DNA from: Candidatus Binatia bacterium
Lineage (GTDB): Bacteria > Vulcanimicrobiota > Vulcanimicrobiia > Vulcanimicrobiales > Vulcanimicrobiaceae
DNA: 64,000 nt
Assembly (NCBI GenBank): GCA_035544215.1
Contig: DATKHY010000006.1
Span: 1-64,000 of the forward strand
Direction of reading: 5' to 3'
A program made the position numbers and the translations under genes. Every line of letters starts with the position of its first letter. Position 1 is the stretch's first letter. Below, in pieces: positions 8,239-16,967 of this stretch. The notes under the pieces were generated by a model. The model saw only the letters and a list, made by a program, of their open reading frames with translations. It did not search any database and had not been told where the DNA came from.

Positions 8239-9426
8239 CTAGAACGCACCGATGCCGTTGGGTGAACCCCACCCGCCGGGGCCTGAGTAGGTCTTGTACT
8301 GTTTGGTCCCCGCGACGCAGAGGTAGCCGCCTGCGAGGCTCGGCGGGCAATGGATCACTCCGCCGAGCGTGATGTCGTGGAGGGTGTGCTTAAGCTTCCT
8401 GGCCGAGAGCGTCCAGAACGGCTTACCGCTCTGACGGCTGCTTGCGTTGCCCGCAAGGCCGTAGACGCCGCCCATCAGCGGCGAGGAGACGCTCGTGCCG
8501 CCGATGACGATCCAGCCGCCGTAGGCGGTATCGTATTCGGCGACGTTCGACGCAACCGCCGAGATGTCGTTGGCAGTGCGCTCGGTGCACTTCGGATCGT
8601 GCTGCCACGACGGCTTGGTCTCGACCGAGCAGCCGCCGCCGCTGAAGGGCCAGATCTGCTCCTTGTACGTCGAGCCTTGCTTCGAAAGCTCGGTTCCGCC
8701 GACGGAGACGACGGTGTCGTAGTCCATCGGGTCCTGCGTGCCGTAGCCGTTGTCGCCGGCGCTCGCGAGGTACGTTACGCCGGATGCGTTGAACGCGCTG
8801 CCCGACGAGCTTCCGCCGCCGCCGCCCCAGCTGTTGCTGATGACGTGCGCGCCGAGCTTGACGGCCTCTTTCTCGGCCGCGTAAAGATTGGTCGTCGTGT
8901 TGTCGTTGGCTTCGATCAGATAGATCGTGCAGAGCGGACACGACGCCGAGACCATCTCGATGTCGAGGTCTTCCTCGACGCCCCAGTTTTTATTGACCTG
9001 CGGGTAGTGACTCTGCTGGCCGCTCTGGTTGTATTTGGTAAAGCTGGCCGTTCCGAGCCCGAAGTTCGTGCGGTACTTCGCGAGATCGGATGCGGCGGTG
9101 GGATTGTCGAAGGCGTCGACGATCGCAACGATTTGGCCTGACCCCTTCGTGATCGGCAGCCGGTACGCCGTCTGGAAATCGACCGGCGCCAAGCCCGCCA
9201 CGCCGGGTTGAACCTTGTTCATCGCCAGGACATCGCAGTTCATGTAGCCGGGGCGCGTGTCCGCGCAGATGCGACGATAGCCGGCCGCCTCGAGGGTCGA
9301 GTTCTGTAGCGCGCTGCCGGTCTGGCCGCCGGTCGCGGGAACGCTGGACGATAATCCGCCCGCGTTGCACGCCGCGAGGGCGACCGCTATGACGAGCGGC
9401 GCCGCCAGTTTGATAGTTCCGTTCAC
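8239..9426 (-). CDS. S53 (sedolisin) family peptidase lipoprotein, copy C
   Basis: This 395-residue lipoprotein starts at a GTG with TAAGGAG in front and has the lipobox ALAAC. Glu and Asp lie in VEEDLDIEM, the oxyanion Asp in SAGDNGYG and the nucleophile in GGTSVSSP. A glycine-rich ISNSWGGGGG replaces the cysteine-bearing loop of copies A and B. The C-terminal calcium-site segment DITLGG and GWGSPNGIGAF are present. As in the other copies there is no large pro-domain. It and copy D form the second subgroup. Confidence 0.88.
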   Translation of the reverse strand: MNGTIKLAAPLVIAVALAACNAGGLSSSVPATGGQTGSALQNSTLEAAGYRRICADTRPGYMNCDVLAMNKVQPGVAGLAPVDFQTAYRLPITKGSGQIVAIVDAFDNPTAASDLAKYRTNFGLGTASFTKYNQSGQQSHYPQVNKNWGVEEDLDIEMVSASCPLCTIYLIEANDNTTTNLYAAEKEAVKLGAHVISNSWGGGGGSSSGSAFNASGVTYLASAGDNGYGTQDPMDYDTVVSVGGTELSKQGSTYKEQIWPFSGGGCSVETKPSWQHDPKCTERTANDISAVASNVAEYDTAYGGWIVIGGTSVSSPLMGGVYGLAGNASSRQSGKPFWTLSARKLKHTLHDITLGGVIHCPPSLAGGYLCVAGTKQYKTYSGPGGWGSPNGIGAF

Positions 9427-9520
9427 AATAGCTCCTTACTGTCTGTTCTTAAGTTTTCGGGGAAGGAGGCTTACCTTGCGAGTCGTCCGGCTACCTCCTC
9501 GCCTTACAAACGTAAGAAAG

Positions 9521-9546
9521 CGGGGCGGCGTTTTGGCGCCGCCCCG
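9521..9546 (-). terminator. Terminator-like hairpin after S53 copy D
   Basis: A ten-base perfect stem, CGGGGCGGCG with CGCCGCCCCG, encloses the loop TTTTGG. It lies 27 bases past the stop of copy D. On the minus strand it is followed by CTTTCTTAC, a moderately T-rich tail. Confidence 0.7.
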
Positions 9547-9573
9547 TCATCTCGAGCTCCGTTAACCTAGGTA

Positions 9574-10773
9574 CTAGAAGGCGCCAATGCCGTTGGGCGT
9601 GCCCCAGCCGGCCGGTCCCGAGTAGGTCTTGTACTCGCCCGTCCCCGCCACGCACAGGTAGCTGCCGGACAGGCTCGGCGGGCAATTGACGACGCCGCCC
9701 GAGTTGATGTAGTGCAGATACCTTCTGCGGTTCTTGCTGGTGAGAGTCCAGAACGGTTTGCCGCCCTGGTGCGAGCTTGCGTTGCCGGCCAGGCCGAACA
9801 CGCCGCCGAGCAGCGGCGACGAGACGCTGGTGCCGCCGATGACGATCCAGCCGCAGTATGGGAACGTGTCGTACTCGGCGACGTTCTCTGCCACCGCAGA
9901 GACGTCGTTACCGGTGCGCTCGCTGCATTTCGGATCGTGCTGCCACGAGGGCTTGGTCACGACCGAGCGGCCGGCGCCGCTGTCCGGCCAGACCTTTTCG
10001 GTGTACGTCGAGCCGACCTTGGAGAGCTGCGTGCCGCCCACCGACACGACCGTGTCGTAGTCGACGGGATCCTGCATGCCGTAACCGCCGTCGCCGGCGC
10101 TCGCGAGATACATCACGCCCTTCTTGGCGAAGTCGCCGTAGGACGCGCTTCCGCCGCCGCCGCCGTAACTGTTGCTGATGACGTGCGCGCCCATCTTCGC
10201 GGCCCGCGCGACGGCCGCATAGAGATCGTTGCCGTTGTTCGAGTTGGCCTCGAACAGCCAGATCGTGCAGAGCGGATTGGAGGCCGAGACCATGTCGACG
10301 TCGAGGTCGATCTCGACGCACCAGCCGAGATTGCTGCCCGCACACTTTGACGGGTAGTTCTTCTTTTGCCCCAACTGGTTGAACTTGCTGACCTTGGCCG
10401 CGCCGAGGCCGAAGTTCTTACGATAGACTTTGAGATCCGACGCGACGTTCGGGTTGTCGAACGCATCGACGATCGCGACGACCTGTCCCGCACCCTTTGT
10501 GATCGGCAGTTTGTAGGCCGCTTGGAAATCGGCCGGCGCGAGTCCGGGGACACCGGGCTCGGCGTTGGTCTTGAGCAGCACGTCGCAGTTCATGTAGCCG
10601 GGGCACGCGTCGGCGCACAGGCGTTTATAGCCGGTTGCTTCGAGGTGCGAGGACGGCAAGTGGCCGACGGATTGCGCGGCGGTGCCGGGCACGCCGAACG
10701 AGCCGCCGGCGTTGCACGCCGCGACTCCGAGCGCCACGAGAAGCGACGCCGCAAGTTTTGTGGGTCCGTTCAC
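9574..10773 (-). CDS. S53 (sedolisin) family peptidase lipoprotein, copy D
   Basis: The frame stays open far upstream, but that stretch is antisense to the phosphoesterase gene at 10870. The lipoprotein signal VNGPTKLAASLLVALGVAAC, matching the other copies, sets the start at the GTG at 10773 and gives 399 residues. Glu and Asp lie in VEIDLDVDM, the oxyanion Asp in SAGDGGYG and Ser in GGTSVSSP. One extra cysteine pair appears around SKCAGSNLGWC. The ribosome site here is weak (AGAAG), unlike the AAGGAG of the other copies, so expression may differ. Confidence 0.87.
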   Translation of the reverse strand: MNGPTKLAASLLVALGVAACNAGGSFGVPGTAAQSVGHLPSSHLEATGYKRLCADACPGYMNCDVLLKTNAEPGVPGLAPADFQAAYKLPITKGAGQVVAIVDAFDNPNVASDLKVYRKNFGLGAAKVSKFNQLGQKKNYPSKCAGSNLGWCVEIDLDVDMVSASNPLCTIWLFEANSNNGNDLYAAVARAAKMGAHVISNSYGGGGGSASYGDFAKKGVMYLASAGDGGYGMQDPVDYDTVVSVGGTQLSKVGSTYTEKVWPDSGAGRSVVTKPSWQHDPKCSERTGNDVSAVAENVAEYDTFPYCGWIVIGGTSVSSPLLGGVFGLAGNASSHQGGKPFWTLTSKNRRRYLHYINSGGVVNCPPSLSGSYLCVAGTGEYKTYSGPAGWGTPNGIGAF

Positions 10774-10869
10774 GAGAAGCTTCTTTTGCAAACGTTTCGC
10801 GAGGTCTGGGAAAGCGCTGGTTCCCGAAGGGAATCGGGCGGGCCTGGTGGCATTGCTGCGCGTATCGTG

Positions 10870-12213
10870 ATGCGGCGAATCAGCATGCTCGCGGCCTGCG
10901 CGGCCGCGGCCGTGAGCCTCGGCTCGTGTTCGATCGGATCGCCGGTCGCACCGGCGTTGCTGCCGCGCGCGGACGACGTGCTCGGCGCACTCGGCGGCAC
11001 CGGCGCCGGCAAGATCAAACACGTCGTCTGGATCGTGCAAGAGAACCGCAGCTTCGACGACATGTTCCAAGGCTATCCCGGTGCGGATACGCAATCGTGG
11101 GGCAAGACGTCCAAGGGACAGCGCATCAAACTCGCGCCGGTTAGTCTGGCGGCCCAGTACGAGATCGACCACTCGGCGCACGCAATGTTCGAAGCGTGCG
11201 ATGGAACGGGCAAGCTGCCGGGGACGAAGTGCCGCATGGACTCTTTCGACAAGGAGCAGACGTACGGCGGTCCGCGCAACGGACAATACGTCTACGTGCC
11301 GCATAGCGAGACGAAGCCGCTGTTCGACATGGCGCACGAATGGGTGTTGGCCGACCGGATGTTCGCGTCGCAGCTGGACGAGAGCTTCGTCGCGCATCAA
11401 TACATCATCGCGGCGCAGGCGCGTTCGAGCGTCAACGTTCCGGACTCGTTCTGGGGCTGCGAGGGATACCCGGGAGACGAGGTCGCGACGATCACGCACC
11501 AGCGGACGTACGGCGGGGCTCAGCAGCCATGCTTTAACTACAAGACGCTCGGCGACGAACTCGATGCCGCGGGGCTGCCGTGGCGCTTCTACACGAGCTC
11601 GTACCAGAAACCCGTGAGCGGCTTCTGGTCCGGCTATCAGGCGGTGCGACACATCTTCCACGGCCCAGACTGGCACAAAGACGTCATCATGCCGCAGAAG
11701 CGCTTCCTGAACGACGTCGCCGCCGGACGGCTCGCGAGCTTCACCTGGATCACGCCGCTCTGCCCGGACTCGGACCATCCCATCTGCGGCGGCGGCTACG
11801 GGCCGTCGTGGGTAACGTCGCTGGTCGACGCGATCGGCAAGAGCAAGTTCTGGAACAGCACCGCCATCTTCGTGCAGTGGGACGACTGGGGCGGCTTCTA
11901 CGATCACGTTCCGCCGCCGTATCGCGGCTACGATGGCCTTGGATTCCGCGTTGGGCTGCTGGTGATCTCGCCGTACGCACGCAAAGACCGCGTCATACAC
12001 ACCCAGTATGAGACGGCGAGCGTCTTGCGCTTCGCCGAAGACCTCTTCGGCTTAGCTCAGCTGACCGACGCCGACCATCGTGCGACGTCGCCCGCCGCCG
12101 ACTGCTTCGACTTCTCCGCACCGCCGCGCAAGTTCGTCCCGATCAACTCGCCCAAAGGACCGGACTTCTTTTTGACCCAGCCCAACGACGGCACGATCCC
12201 CGACGAACAGTAG
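10870..12213 (+). CDS. Secreted phosphoesterase lipoprotein (PF04185 family), paralogue 4
   Basis: This 447-residue lipoprotein has the signal MRRISMLAACAAAAVSLGSC. The signature IVQENRSFDDMF, the serine segment DESFVAHQ and WDDWGG are all intact. It is closest to paralogues 2 and 3 and shares DGTGKLPGTKCRMD and the ending IPDEQ with paralogue 2. It stands alone, divergent from S53 copy D across 96 bases. The S53 block therefore lies inside what was probably one phosphoesterase array. Confidence 0.86.
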   Translation: MRRISMLAACAAAAVSLGSCSIGSPVAPALLPRADDVLGALGGTGAGKIKHVVWIVQENRSFDDMFQGYPGADTQSWGKTSKGQRIKLAPVSLAAQYEIDHSAHAMFEACDGTGKLPGTKCRMDSFDKEQTYGGPRNGQYVYVPHSETKPLFDMAHEWVLADRMFASQLDESFVAHQYIIAAQARSSVNVPDSFWGCEGYPGDEVATITHQRTYGGAQQPCFNYKTLGDELDAAGLPWRFYTSSYQKPVSGFWSGYQAVRHIFHGPDWHKDVIMPQKRFLNDVAAGRLASFTWITPLCPDSDHPICGGGYGPSWVTSLVDAIGKSKFWNSTAIFVQWDDWGGFYDHVPPPYRGYDGLGFRVGLLVISPYARKDRVIHTQYETASVLRFAEDLFGLAQLTDADHRATSPAADCFDFSAPPRKFVPINSPKGPDFFLTQPNDGTIPDEQ

Positions 12214-12225
12214 TTTTCACCCCTT

Positions 12226-12367
12226 GTCATCCTGAGCGAAGCGAGCGCAGCGAGCGAAGTCGAAGGACGGGTTAGCCGCTGTCATCCTGAGCGAAGGCGC
12301 GCAGCGCCGAAGTCGAAGGACGGGTTAGCCGCGCAGTCCTGAGCGAGCGGAGCGAGCCGAAGGACGG
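12226..12367. repeat. REP-like repeat cluster, left arm (three units)
   Basis: Three head-to-tail units carry the core CCTGAGCGA...GTCGAAGGACG. They lie at 12226-12279, 12281-12332 and 12335-12367; the first two start GTCATCCTGAGCGAAG and end GGGTTAGCCGC. Each unit can fold on itself. The last two units reappear in inverted order at 12721-12807. Similar TCATCCTGAGCGAAG repeats are, from memory, common as dispersed elements in other bacterial genomes. This cluster fills the gap after paralogue 4. Confidence 0.85.
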
Positions 12368-12419
12368 TATGATGCGGTGACCCATAGTCAGTCGAGTCAT
12401 CGCCGCGCAGAGTGGCGGG

Positions 12420-12710
12420 ATGATGAAACTTTACTACTTCTACGTCCTACTGTGGAGATCGCTCGCTCTACACCGGAATTACAAAGGATCCGGAGGTTCG
12501 TGTGCCTCAACATCAGGAAGGCGGCCATCCGTGTTGCTACACGTTCACGCGTCGCCCGGTCAGCTGGTCCACTGTTTGGAACTCCACGGCGTTACCGACG
12601 CGATCGCTTTCGAGAAGGAGCTCAAGGGATGGTCGCGCGCCAAGAAGCTTGCATTCATCAGCTGGAACTTTTCGCTGGTGCACGAGCTTGCGAAGAGAAC
12701 GCGAAAGTAA
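12420..12710 (+). pseudogene. Frameshifted GIY-YIG (URI-type) endonuclease gene
   Basis: The N-terminus MMKLYYFYVLL and the C-terminus KELKGWSRAKKLAFI, which match small GIY-YIG proteins, are in one frame. The middle, YTGITKDPEVRVPQHQ...TFTRRPV with the conserved Y-T-G, is in the +1 frame. The frame changes near 12450 and changes back near 12560, so the outer frame stays open across a scrambled centre. The restored protein would be about 96 residues, the usual size. The shifts are not in long homopolymers. It is probably a decayed gene; two assembly errors are the alternative. Confidence 0.75.
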
Positions 12711-12720
12711 GACCTAAGTA

Positions 12721-12807
12721 CCGTCCTTCGGCTCGCTCCGCTCGCTCAGGACTGCGCGGCTAACCCGTCCTTCGACTTCGGCGCGCCGCACCTTCGCTCA
12801 GGATGAC
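12721..12807. repeat. REP-like repeat, right arm (inverted)
   Basis: This is the reverse complement of the last two left-arm units. Bases 12721-12753 mirror 12335-12367, and 12756-12807 mirror 12281-12332 except for a few bases in the central GC palindrome. It ends ten bases before the stop codon of the phosphoesterase gene at 12817. Confidence 0.85.
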
Positions 12808-12816
12808 ACCGAGAGG

Positions 12817-14310
12817 TTACTCGGTGTCGACGGGGAGGCCCGATGGTTTCTGCTTGAGGAAAAACGATTCCGAATATTTCGATCTGATCTTGTGAAACAG
12901 ACGCGGAGGCTGGCTGAAGTTGAAGGCATTGCCGATGCTAGCTGCGCGCACGTCCGGCGACGGCGGCAGCGTTCCGAGGCTCCAGTTGTCCTGGATGAAC
13001 TTGAGGACGCTCGCCGTCTCGTACTGCGTGTGCTCGACGTGTGGTTGGACGTACGGTGAAACGATCAGCAACGGCAATCGGAATCCCAGCCCGCCCTGAT
13101 TGTCTTGGAACGGCGGCTTGACGTGATCGTAGAAACCGCCCGGATCGTCCCACAGGATGACGATCGCAGAGGTGTCCCAGTACTTGCTCTGACCGATCGC
13201 ATTTACGACCGATGCAACCCATGATGGCCCGTCATCCTTCGGAATGGGTTTCTTGCTGACGATCTTGTATTCAGCGGGATGGTCGGAGTTGAATGCGTCC
13301 GGAGTGACCCATGCCACGGATGGAAGTTTGCCGTTCTTGATGTCGTTGAAGATAAAGTTCGGGCTCCTCGTGACGTTCGTCTGCCATTCCGGTCCCTCGC
13401 GAACGGCCTTGATCGCGTCGAACGCGCTCCAGATGCCGCCGTTCTTTTTTGGGGCGGTCGTATAATATTTCCACGAGATTTTGCTGGCGTCGAGCTGGTC
13501 GCGAATCGTCTCGTACGTGAAGCACGGAAACGGCCCTACGGCCTGATAGTATTTGCCGCTTGTGGTTATCAGCGATGTGACCGTTCCTGGGGGCGAGTCC
13601 TCGCAGCCCCACGGCATGTTGAACGGATTGTCGATGATGCTGTTGTCGCCGTAATACGAGGGATCGTAGTTGACGACGGTCCCGCCGGCGATCAGGTCTT
13701 GGTGCCCGGTGAAACTCTCGCTGCCCTGCGTGTCGAACATGTTATCTGCCAGCACGTATTGCTTGGCAATGTCCCAGTACGGCTTAATGTCGTTGGGATC
13801 GACGTACTGGTACGCGTACGTGCACTCTGCCTGCGGCCCCTTACCGGTCGCACCGAACTTGACGAGATCAAACCCGTCCATGCTCCCGTTGTCGAGCTCC
13901 GTGAGGTAGCCGCCATAGTGGTGGTCTAGGTCGTTGTCGTGACCGAAGTTGTTCGGTGGGAAACCGTCACCGACCAAGTTGACCTTGGTGAGCTGCACGG
14001 TCGTGGGGTACGTGATGACCGGTTGGCCTTTTCTCGCGCACGATTGCTGGATCGGGGCCGGCATCGCTGCCGCCTGTCCGCTCGTCGCGCCGTTCGCGCC
14101 CGGATACCTCGCGAAAAGATTATCGAAGCTACGGTTCTCCTGGATCACGACGATCACGTGCTGGATCGGAGTGCTTCCGCTGTGGCCGCGCGCTCCAGGG
14201 ATCAATGCGCCGCCCGCTCCGCGTGAAGATAAGCCTCCGCCACATGCTGCGACGGCTACGGCGGCGAACGCCAAGAGAGCGAACCAGCGGCTTGAAACGC
14301 GTGCCGGCAC
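12817..14310 (-). CDS. Secreted phosphoesterase lipoprotein (PF04185 family), paralogue 6
   Basis: The product has 497 residues, starts at the GTG at 14310 and has the lipobox VAAC. The start lies seven bases after the stop of paralogue 5, with GGAG inside the upstream gene's end. VIQENRSFDNLF, SESFTGHQ and WDDPGGFYDHV give the metal and nucleophile residues; note Pro in place of the Trp of WDDWGG. It belongs to a second subgroup, longer than paralogues 1-4, with an insert TSGQAAAMPAPIQQSC near residue 80. It is the last gene of the operon led by a type III polyketide synthase, so its substrate may be linked to that product. Confidence 0.86.
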   Translation of the reverse strand: MPARVSSRWFALLAFAAVAVAACGGGLSSRGAGGALIPGARGHSGSTPIQHVIVVIQENRSFDNLFARYPGANGATSGQAAAMPAPIQQSCARKGQPVITYPTTVQLTKVNLVGDGFPPNNFGHDNDLDHHYGGYLTELDNGSMDGFDLVKFGATGKGPQAECTYAYQYVDPNDIKPYWDIAKQYVLADNMFDTQGSESFTGHQDLIAGGTVVNYDPSYYGDNSIIDNPFNMPWGCEDSPPGTVTSLITTSGKYYQAVGPFPCFTYETIRDQLDASKISWKYYTTAPKKNGGIWSAFDAIKAVREGPEWQTNVTRSPNFIFNDIKNGKLPSVAWVTPDAFNSDHPAEYKIVSKKPIPKDDGPSWVASVVNAIGQSKYWDTSAIVILWDDPGGFYDHVKPPFQDNQGGLGFRLPLLIVSPYVQPHVEHTQYETASVLKFIQDNWSLGTLPPSPDVRAASIGNAFNFSQPPRLFHKIRSKYSESFFLKQKPSGLPVDTE

Positions 14311-14317
14311 GGCTGGA

Positions 14318-15799
14318 TTACTCCGTGTCGACGGGGAGACCAGACGGCCGTTGCTTGAGGAAGAACGACTCGGAGTGCGTCGACTGGATCTTGTGAAACG
14401 CGCGCGGCGGCTTGCTGAAGTCGAAGACGTTGCCGATGCTCGCGGCGCGGACGTCCGGCGTGGCGGGCAACGTTCCAAGGTTCCAGTTGTCCTGGATGAA
14501 CTTCAAAACGCTCGCGGACTCATACTGGGTGTGTTCGACGTGCGCCTGAACGTAAGGCGAGACTATGAGCATCGGGATGCGGAAGCCGAGACCGCCCTGG
14601 TTGTCCAAGAACGGCGGCTTGACGTGGTCGTAGAAACCGCCCGGGTCGTCCCACAGGACTACGATGGCGGACGAGTTCCAGTACTTCTTGCTCGTGCCGA
14701 TCGCGTTCACGACCGATGCGACCCATGAAGGGCCGTTATCGACCGGAACCAACTTTCTCCCCACGTGCATGTACTCGGCCGGATGATCGGAGTTGTAGGC
14801 GTCCGGCGTGATCCACGCGACGGAAGGCAGCTTGCCGTTCTTGATGTCGTTGAAGATGACGTTTGGGTTCGTCGTAACGTTCGTGTGCCACTCCGAGCCT
14901 TCCCTGACTTTTTTGATCGCGTCGAACGCGCTCCAGATGCCCGCGCCGCCCTTGTTCGACCCGACGGTGTAGTACTTCCACGAGATCTTGGCGGCGTCGA
15001 GCTGATCGCGGACAGTACCGTACTTGAGGCACGGAAACGGTCCGGCGCCCATGAGGTATTGGCCGCCGGTCGTTATGAGCGTCGTCACCGTACCCGGCGG
15101 CGCGTCGCAGCCCCACGGCATGTTGAAGGGATTGTCGATAATGCTGTTATCGCCGTATTTTGAAATCTTGTAGTTGACGGCCGTGCCGCCGGCGATCAGG
15201 TCTTGATGTCCGGTGAAGCTCGAGCTGCCCTGCGTGTCGAACATCTCGTCGGCCAGTACGTACTGGTTTGCGATGTCCCAGTACGGCTTGACGTCGTTGG
15301 GATCGACGTATTGATATGCATAAGTGCACTCGGCCTGCGGCCCGCTACCGTCGGCGCCGAAGAGCGCGAGGTCGTACCCATCCATGTTGCCGTTGTCGTA
15401 TTCGGCGAGGAAGCCCCCGTAGATGTGATCGAGGTCGTTGTCCGCTCCGAAGTTGTTCTTGAATCCGGCTCCGACCAAGGACACCTTGGTGAGCTGCACA
15501 GTCGTGGGGTACGTGATGACCGGTTGGCCTTTTCTCGCACACGACTGCTGGATCGGCGTGGGCATCGGCGCCGCCTGACCGCTGGTCGCGCCGTTTGCGC
15601 CGGGATAGGTCGCGAAGAGGTTGTCGAAGCTGCGGTTTTCTTGGATCACGACGATCACGTGCCGGATCTTCGTGCTTCCGCTATGCCCGCGCACACCAGG
15701 AATCAATCCGCTGCCGGCTCCGCCTGAAGAAAAGCCCCCGCCGCACGCCGCGATGGCCGCGCCCGCGAAGAGCACGAGCGCCCACAACCGCGGGCTCAC
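14318..15799 (-). CDS. Secreted phosphoesterase lipoprotein (PF04185 family), paralogue 5
   Basis: This 493-residue lipoprotein (lipobox IAAC) starts at a GTG that overlaps the TGA of the sulfotransferase gene by four bases, so the two are translationally coupled. VIQENRSFDNLF, SSSFTGHQ and WDDPGGFYDHV are kept. It is closely similar to paralogue 6 and both end in SGLPVDTE, so they are tandem duplicates. Its place between a sulfotransferase and another phosphoesterase suggests extracellular phosphate-ester or phospholipid cleavage tied to the operon's product. Confidence 0.87.
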   Translation of the reverse strand: MSPRLWALVLFAGAAIAACGGGFSSGGAGSGLIPGVRGHSGSTKIRHVIVVIQENRSFDNLFATYPGANGATSGQAAPMPTPIQQSCARKGQPVITYPTTVQLTKVSLVGAGFKNNFGADNDLDHIYGGFLAEYDNGNMDGYDLALFGADGSGPQAECTYAYQYVDPNDVKPYWDIANQYVLADEMFDTQGSSSFTGHQDLIAGGTAVNYKISKYGDNSIIDNPFNMPWGCDAPPGTVTTLITTGGQYLMGAGPFPCLKYGTVRDQLDAAKISWKYYTVGSNKGGAGIWSAFDAIKKVREGSEWHTNVTTNPNVIFNDIKNGKLPSVAWITPDAYNSDHPAEYMHVGRKLVPVDNGPSWVASVVNAIGTSKKYWNSSAIVVLWDDPGGFYDHVKPPFLDNQGGLGFRIPMLIVSPYVQAHVEHTQYESASVLKFIQDNWNLGTLPATPDVRAASIGNVFDFSKPPRAFHKIQSTHSESFFLKQRPSGLPVDTE

Positions 15800-16947
15800 G
15801 AGACGGCCACCTTCTGCGCGATGGCGTCGACGTCGTAGCCGAACTTCGAGGCGACGCCGGACGTCGCCGAGACGATCGCGGACATCTGGGCCGCGTCGAA
15901 CTTCGGCTTGTAGTAATCCGGGAACGAGAGCTTCTGTCCGTACGCCTCGCGCGTCGCGGCGAAGCTCTGCGGGTCGAGCTCGGCGTGAGCGATGATGCGG
16001 TCGATGGTCGGGAGCGAGTCGGCGCAGAGGTCCTCATAGCGCACGGTGCACACGCGCCGCGCCAGCTCGGGATCGCTCTCGAGCTGGCGCGCGACGAAGC
16101 CATAGACGTAGGCCCAGTAGCGCGCCCGCGACTCGGCGACATGCCCGGAATCGAAGAGCGCCCGGATTTCCTTGAGTTCCTCGGGATTCCCGACGTTGGC
16201 CATCACCTGGTGCGGGCCAAACTCGTGGTGTCCGGTGAGCTCGATGATCTCGATCTGGCGTGGGTCGCTCTGCTCGAGCTCGGCCCAGATGCGGTCCTGC
16301 TTGATCAGCGACGCGACGTGGTCCACCGGATTGCGGATGTAGAGGAGGAAGCGCGCGTCGGGGAAGAGCTTGCGCAGGTACTGCATGCGCACGACGCACA
16401 TGATCGCCTTGCTCACGTAGCGCGTGCGCCCTCGCACCAGCGCGAGCTTGCGCAGATGTTCGTCGTAGAAGCGTTCGAACGAGCGGTTCGACGTGGTGCC
16501 GTCGAGCACGCTGTAGTTCGCCTCGTCGTGGATGTGGGGGAAGAAGTGCTCCCACAGGATCTCCTCGCCCATCTCGGCGCTGTCGCGCGTCACCTCGATC
16601 CGATCGCGATGGATGCGCGGAACCGGCTTGCGCATAGCGTCGACGGGGATGCGCGGGAAGACCTTGTTCCACACGTACGGCATGTAAGGCATCAGGAAGT
16701 CGGCGTACTTGTGCGTCACGACGTCCGGATGCTCGCTGAGCATCTGCAGCGTAATCGTCGTGCCGGCCCGCGGAAGGCCGCAGATATAGACCGGGCGATC
16801 CACCTTTGTCGCCGCGAGCCGTCCGCGCAGGAAGCCGGATTCGAGGTTACCCAGGCCGACGAAGAACGGCGCGCCGGCGTGTACGGTGCGGACGCTCCAA
16901 TAGAACGGCGCAGGCACGGAGAACTTCTGCGGTGTCGATGTACTCAT
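15796..16947 (-). CDS. PAPS-dependent sulfotransferase
   Basis: This 383-residue protein has the 5'-phosphosulfate loop GLPRAGTT near residue 60 and the 3'-phosphate-binding segment LLYIRNPVDHVASL near residue 205. Both are hallmarks of 3'-phosphoadenylylsulfate-using sulfotransferases. There is no signal peptide, so it acts in the cytoplasm. GGGAGCT directly precedes the ATG at 16947. It lies 20 bases after the type III polyketide synthase and overlaps the next gene by four bases. The natural inference is that it sulfates a hydroxyl of the polyketide; the acceptor cannot be read from the sequence. Confidence 0.85.
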   Translation of the reverse strand: MSTSTPQKFSVPAPFYWSVRTVHAGAPFFVGLGNLESGFLRGRLAATKVDRPVYICGLPRAGTTITLQMLSEHPDVVTHKYADFLMPYMPYVWNKVFPRIPVDAMRKPVPRIHRDRIEVTRDSAEMGEEILWEHFFPHIHDEANYSVLDGTTSNRSFERFYDEHLRKLALVRGRTRYVSKAIMCVVRMQYLRKLFPDARFLLYIRNPVDHVASLIKQDRIWAELEQSDPRQIEIIELTGHHEFGPHQVMANVGNPEELKEIRALFDSGHVAESRARYWAYVYGFVARQLESDPELARRVCTVRYEDLCADSLPTIDRIIAHAELDPQSFAATREAYGQKLSFPDYYKPKFDAAQMSAIVSATSGVASKFGYDVDAIAQKVAVS

Positions 16948-16967
16948 AGCTCCCGTCGATTGTGACG

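Larger units (their letters stand above)
12281..12807. mobile_element. Candidate small element: GIY-YIG remnant between inverted repeat arms
   Basis: The left arm (12281-12367) and right arm (12721-12807) are 87-base inverted repeats that differ at only a few bases. They enclose 353 bases holding a broken GIY-YIG nuclease gene. The layout resembles REP-associated units in which a nuclease or transposase gene sits between inverted REP sequences. No target-site duplication was identified by eye. Mobility is inferred, not shown. Confidence 0.45.

Noticed and set aside
10774-12000. Upstream extension of the S53 copy D frame by about 400 codons
   Set aside because: It is antisense to phosphoesterase 4; the lipoprotein signal at 10773 matches the other copies and sets the true start.
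12226-12367. Possible CRISPR array
   Set aside because: The units follow each other without spacers, vary internally and reappear inverted; no cas genes are present.
12420-12710. UvrC-type excinuclease
   Set aside because: The size of about 96 residues and the K-E-L-K-G-W-S-R-A-K-K ending fit small URI-type GIY-YIG proteins, not UvrC.
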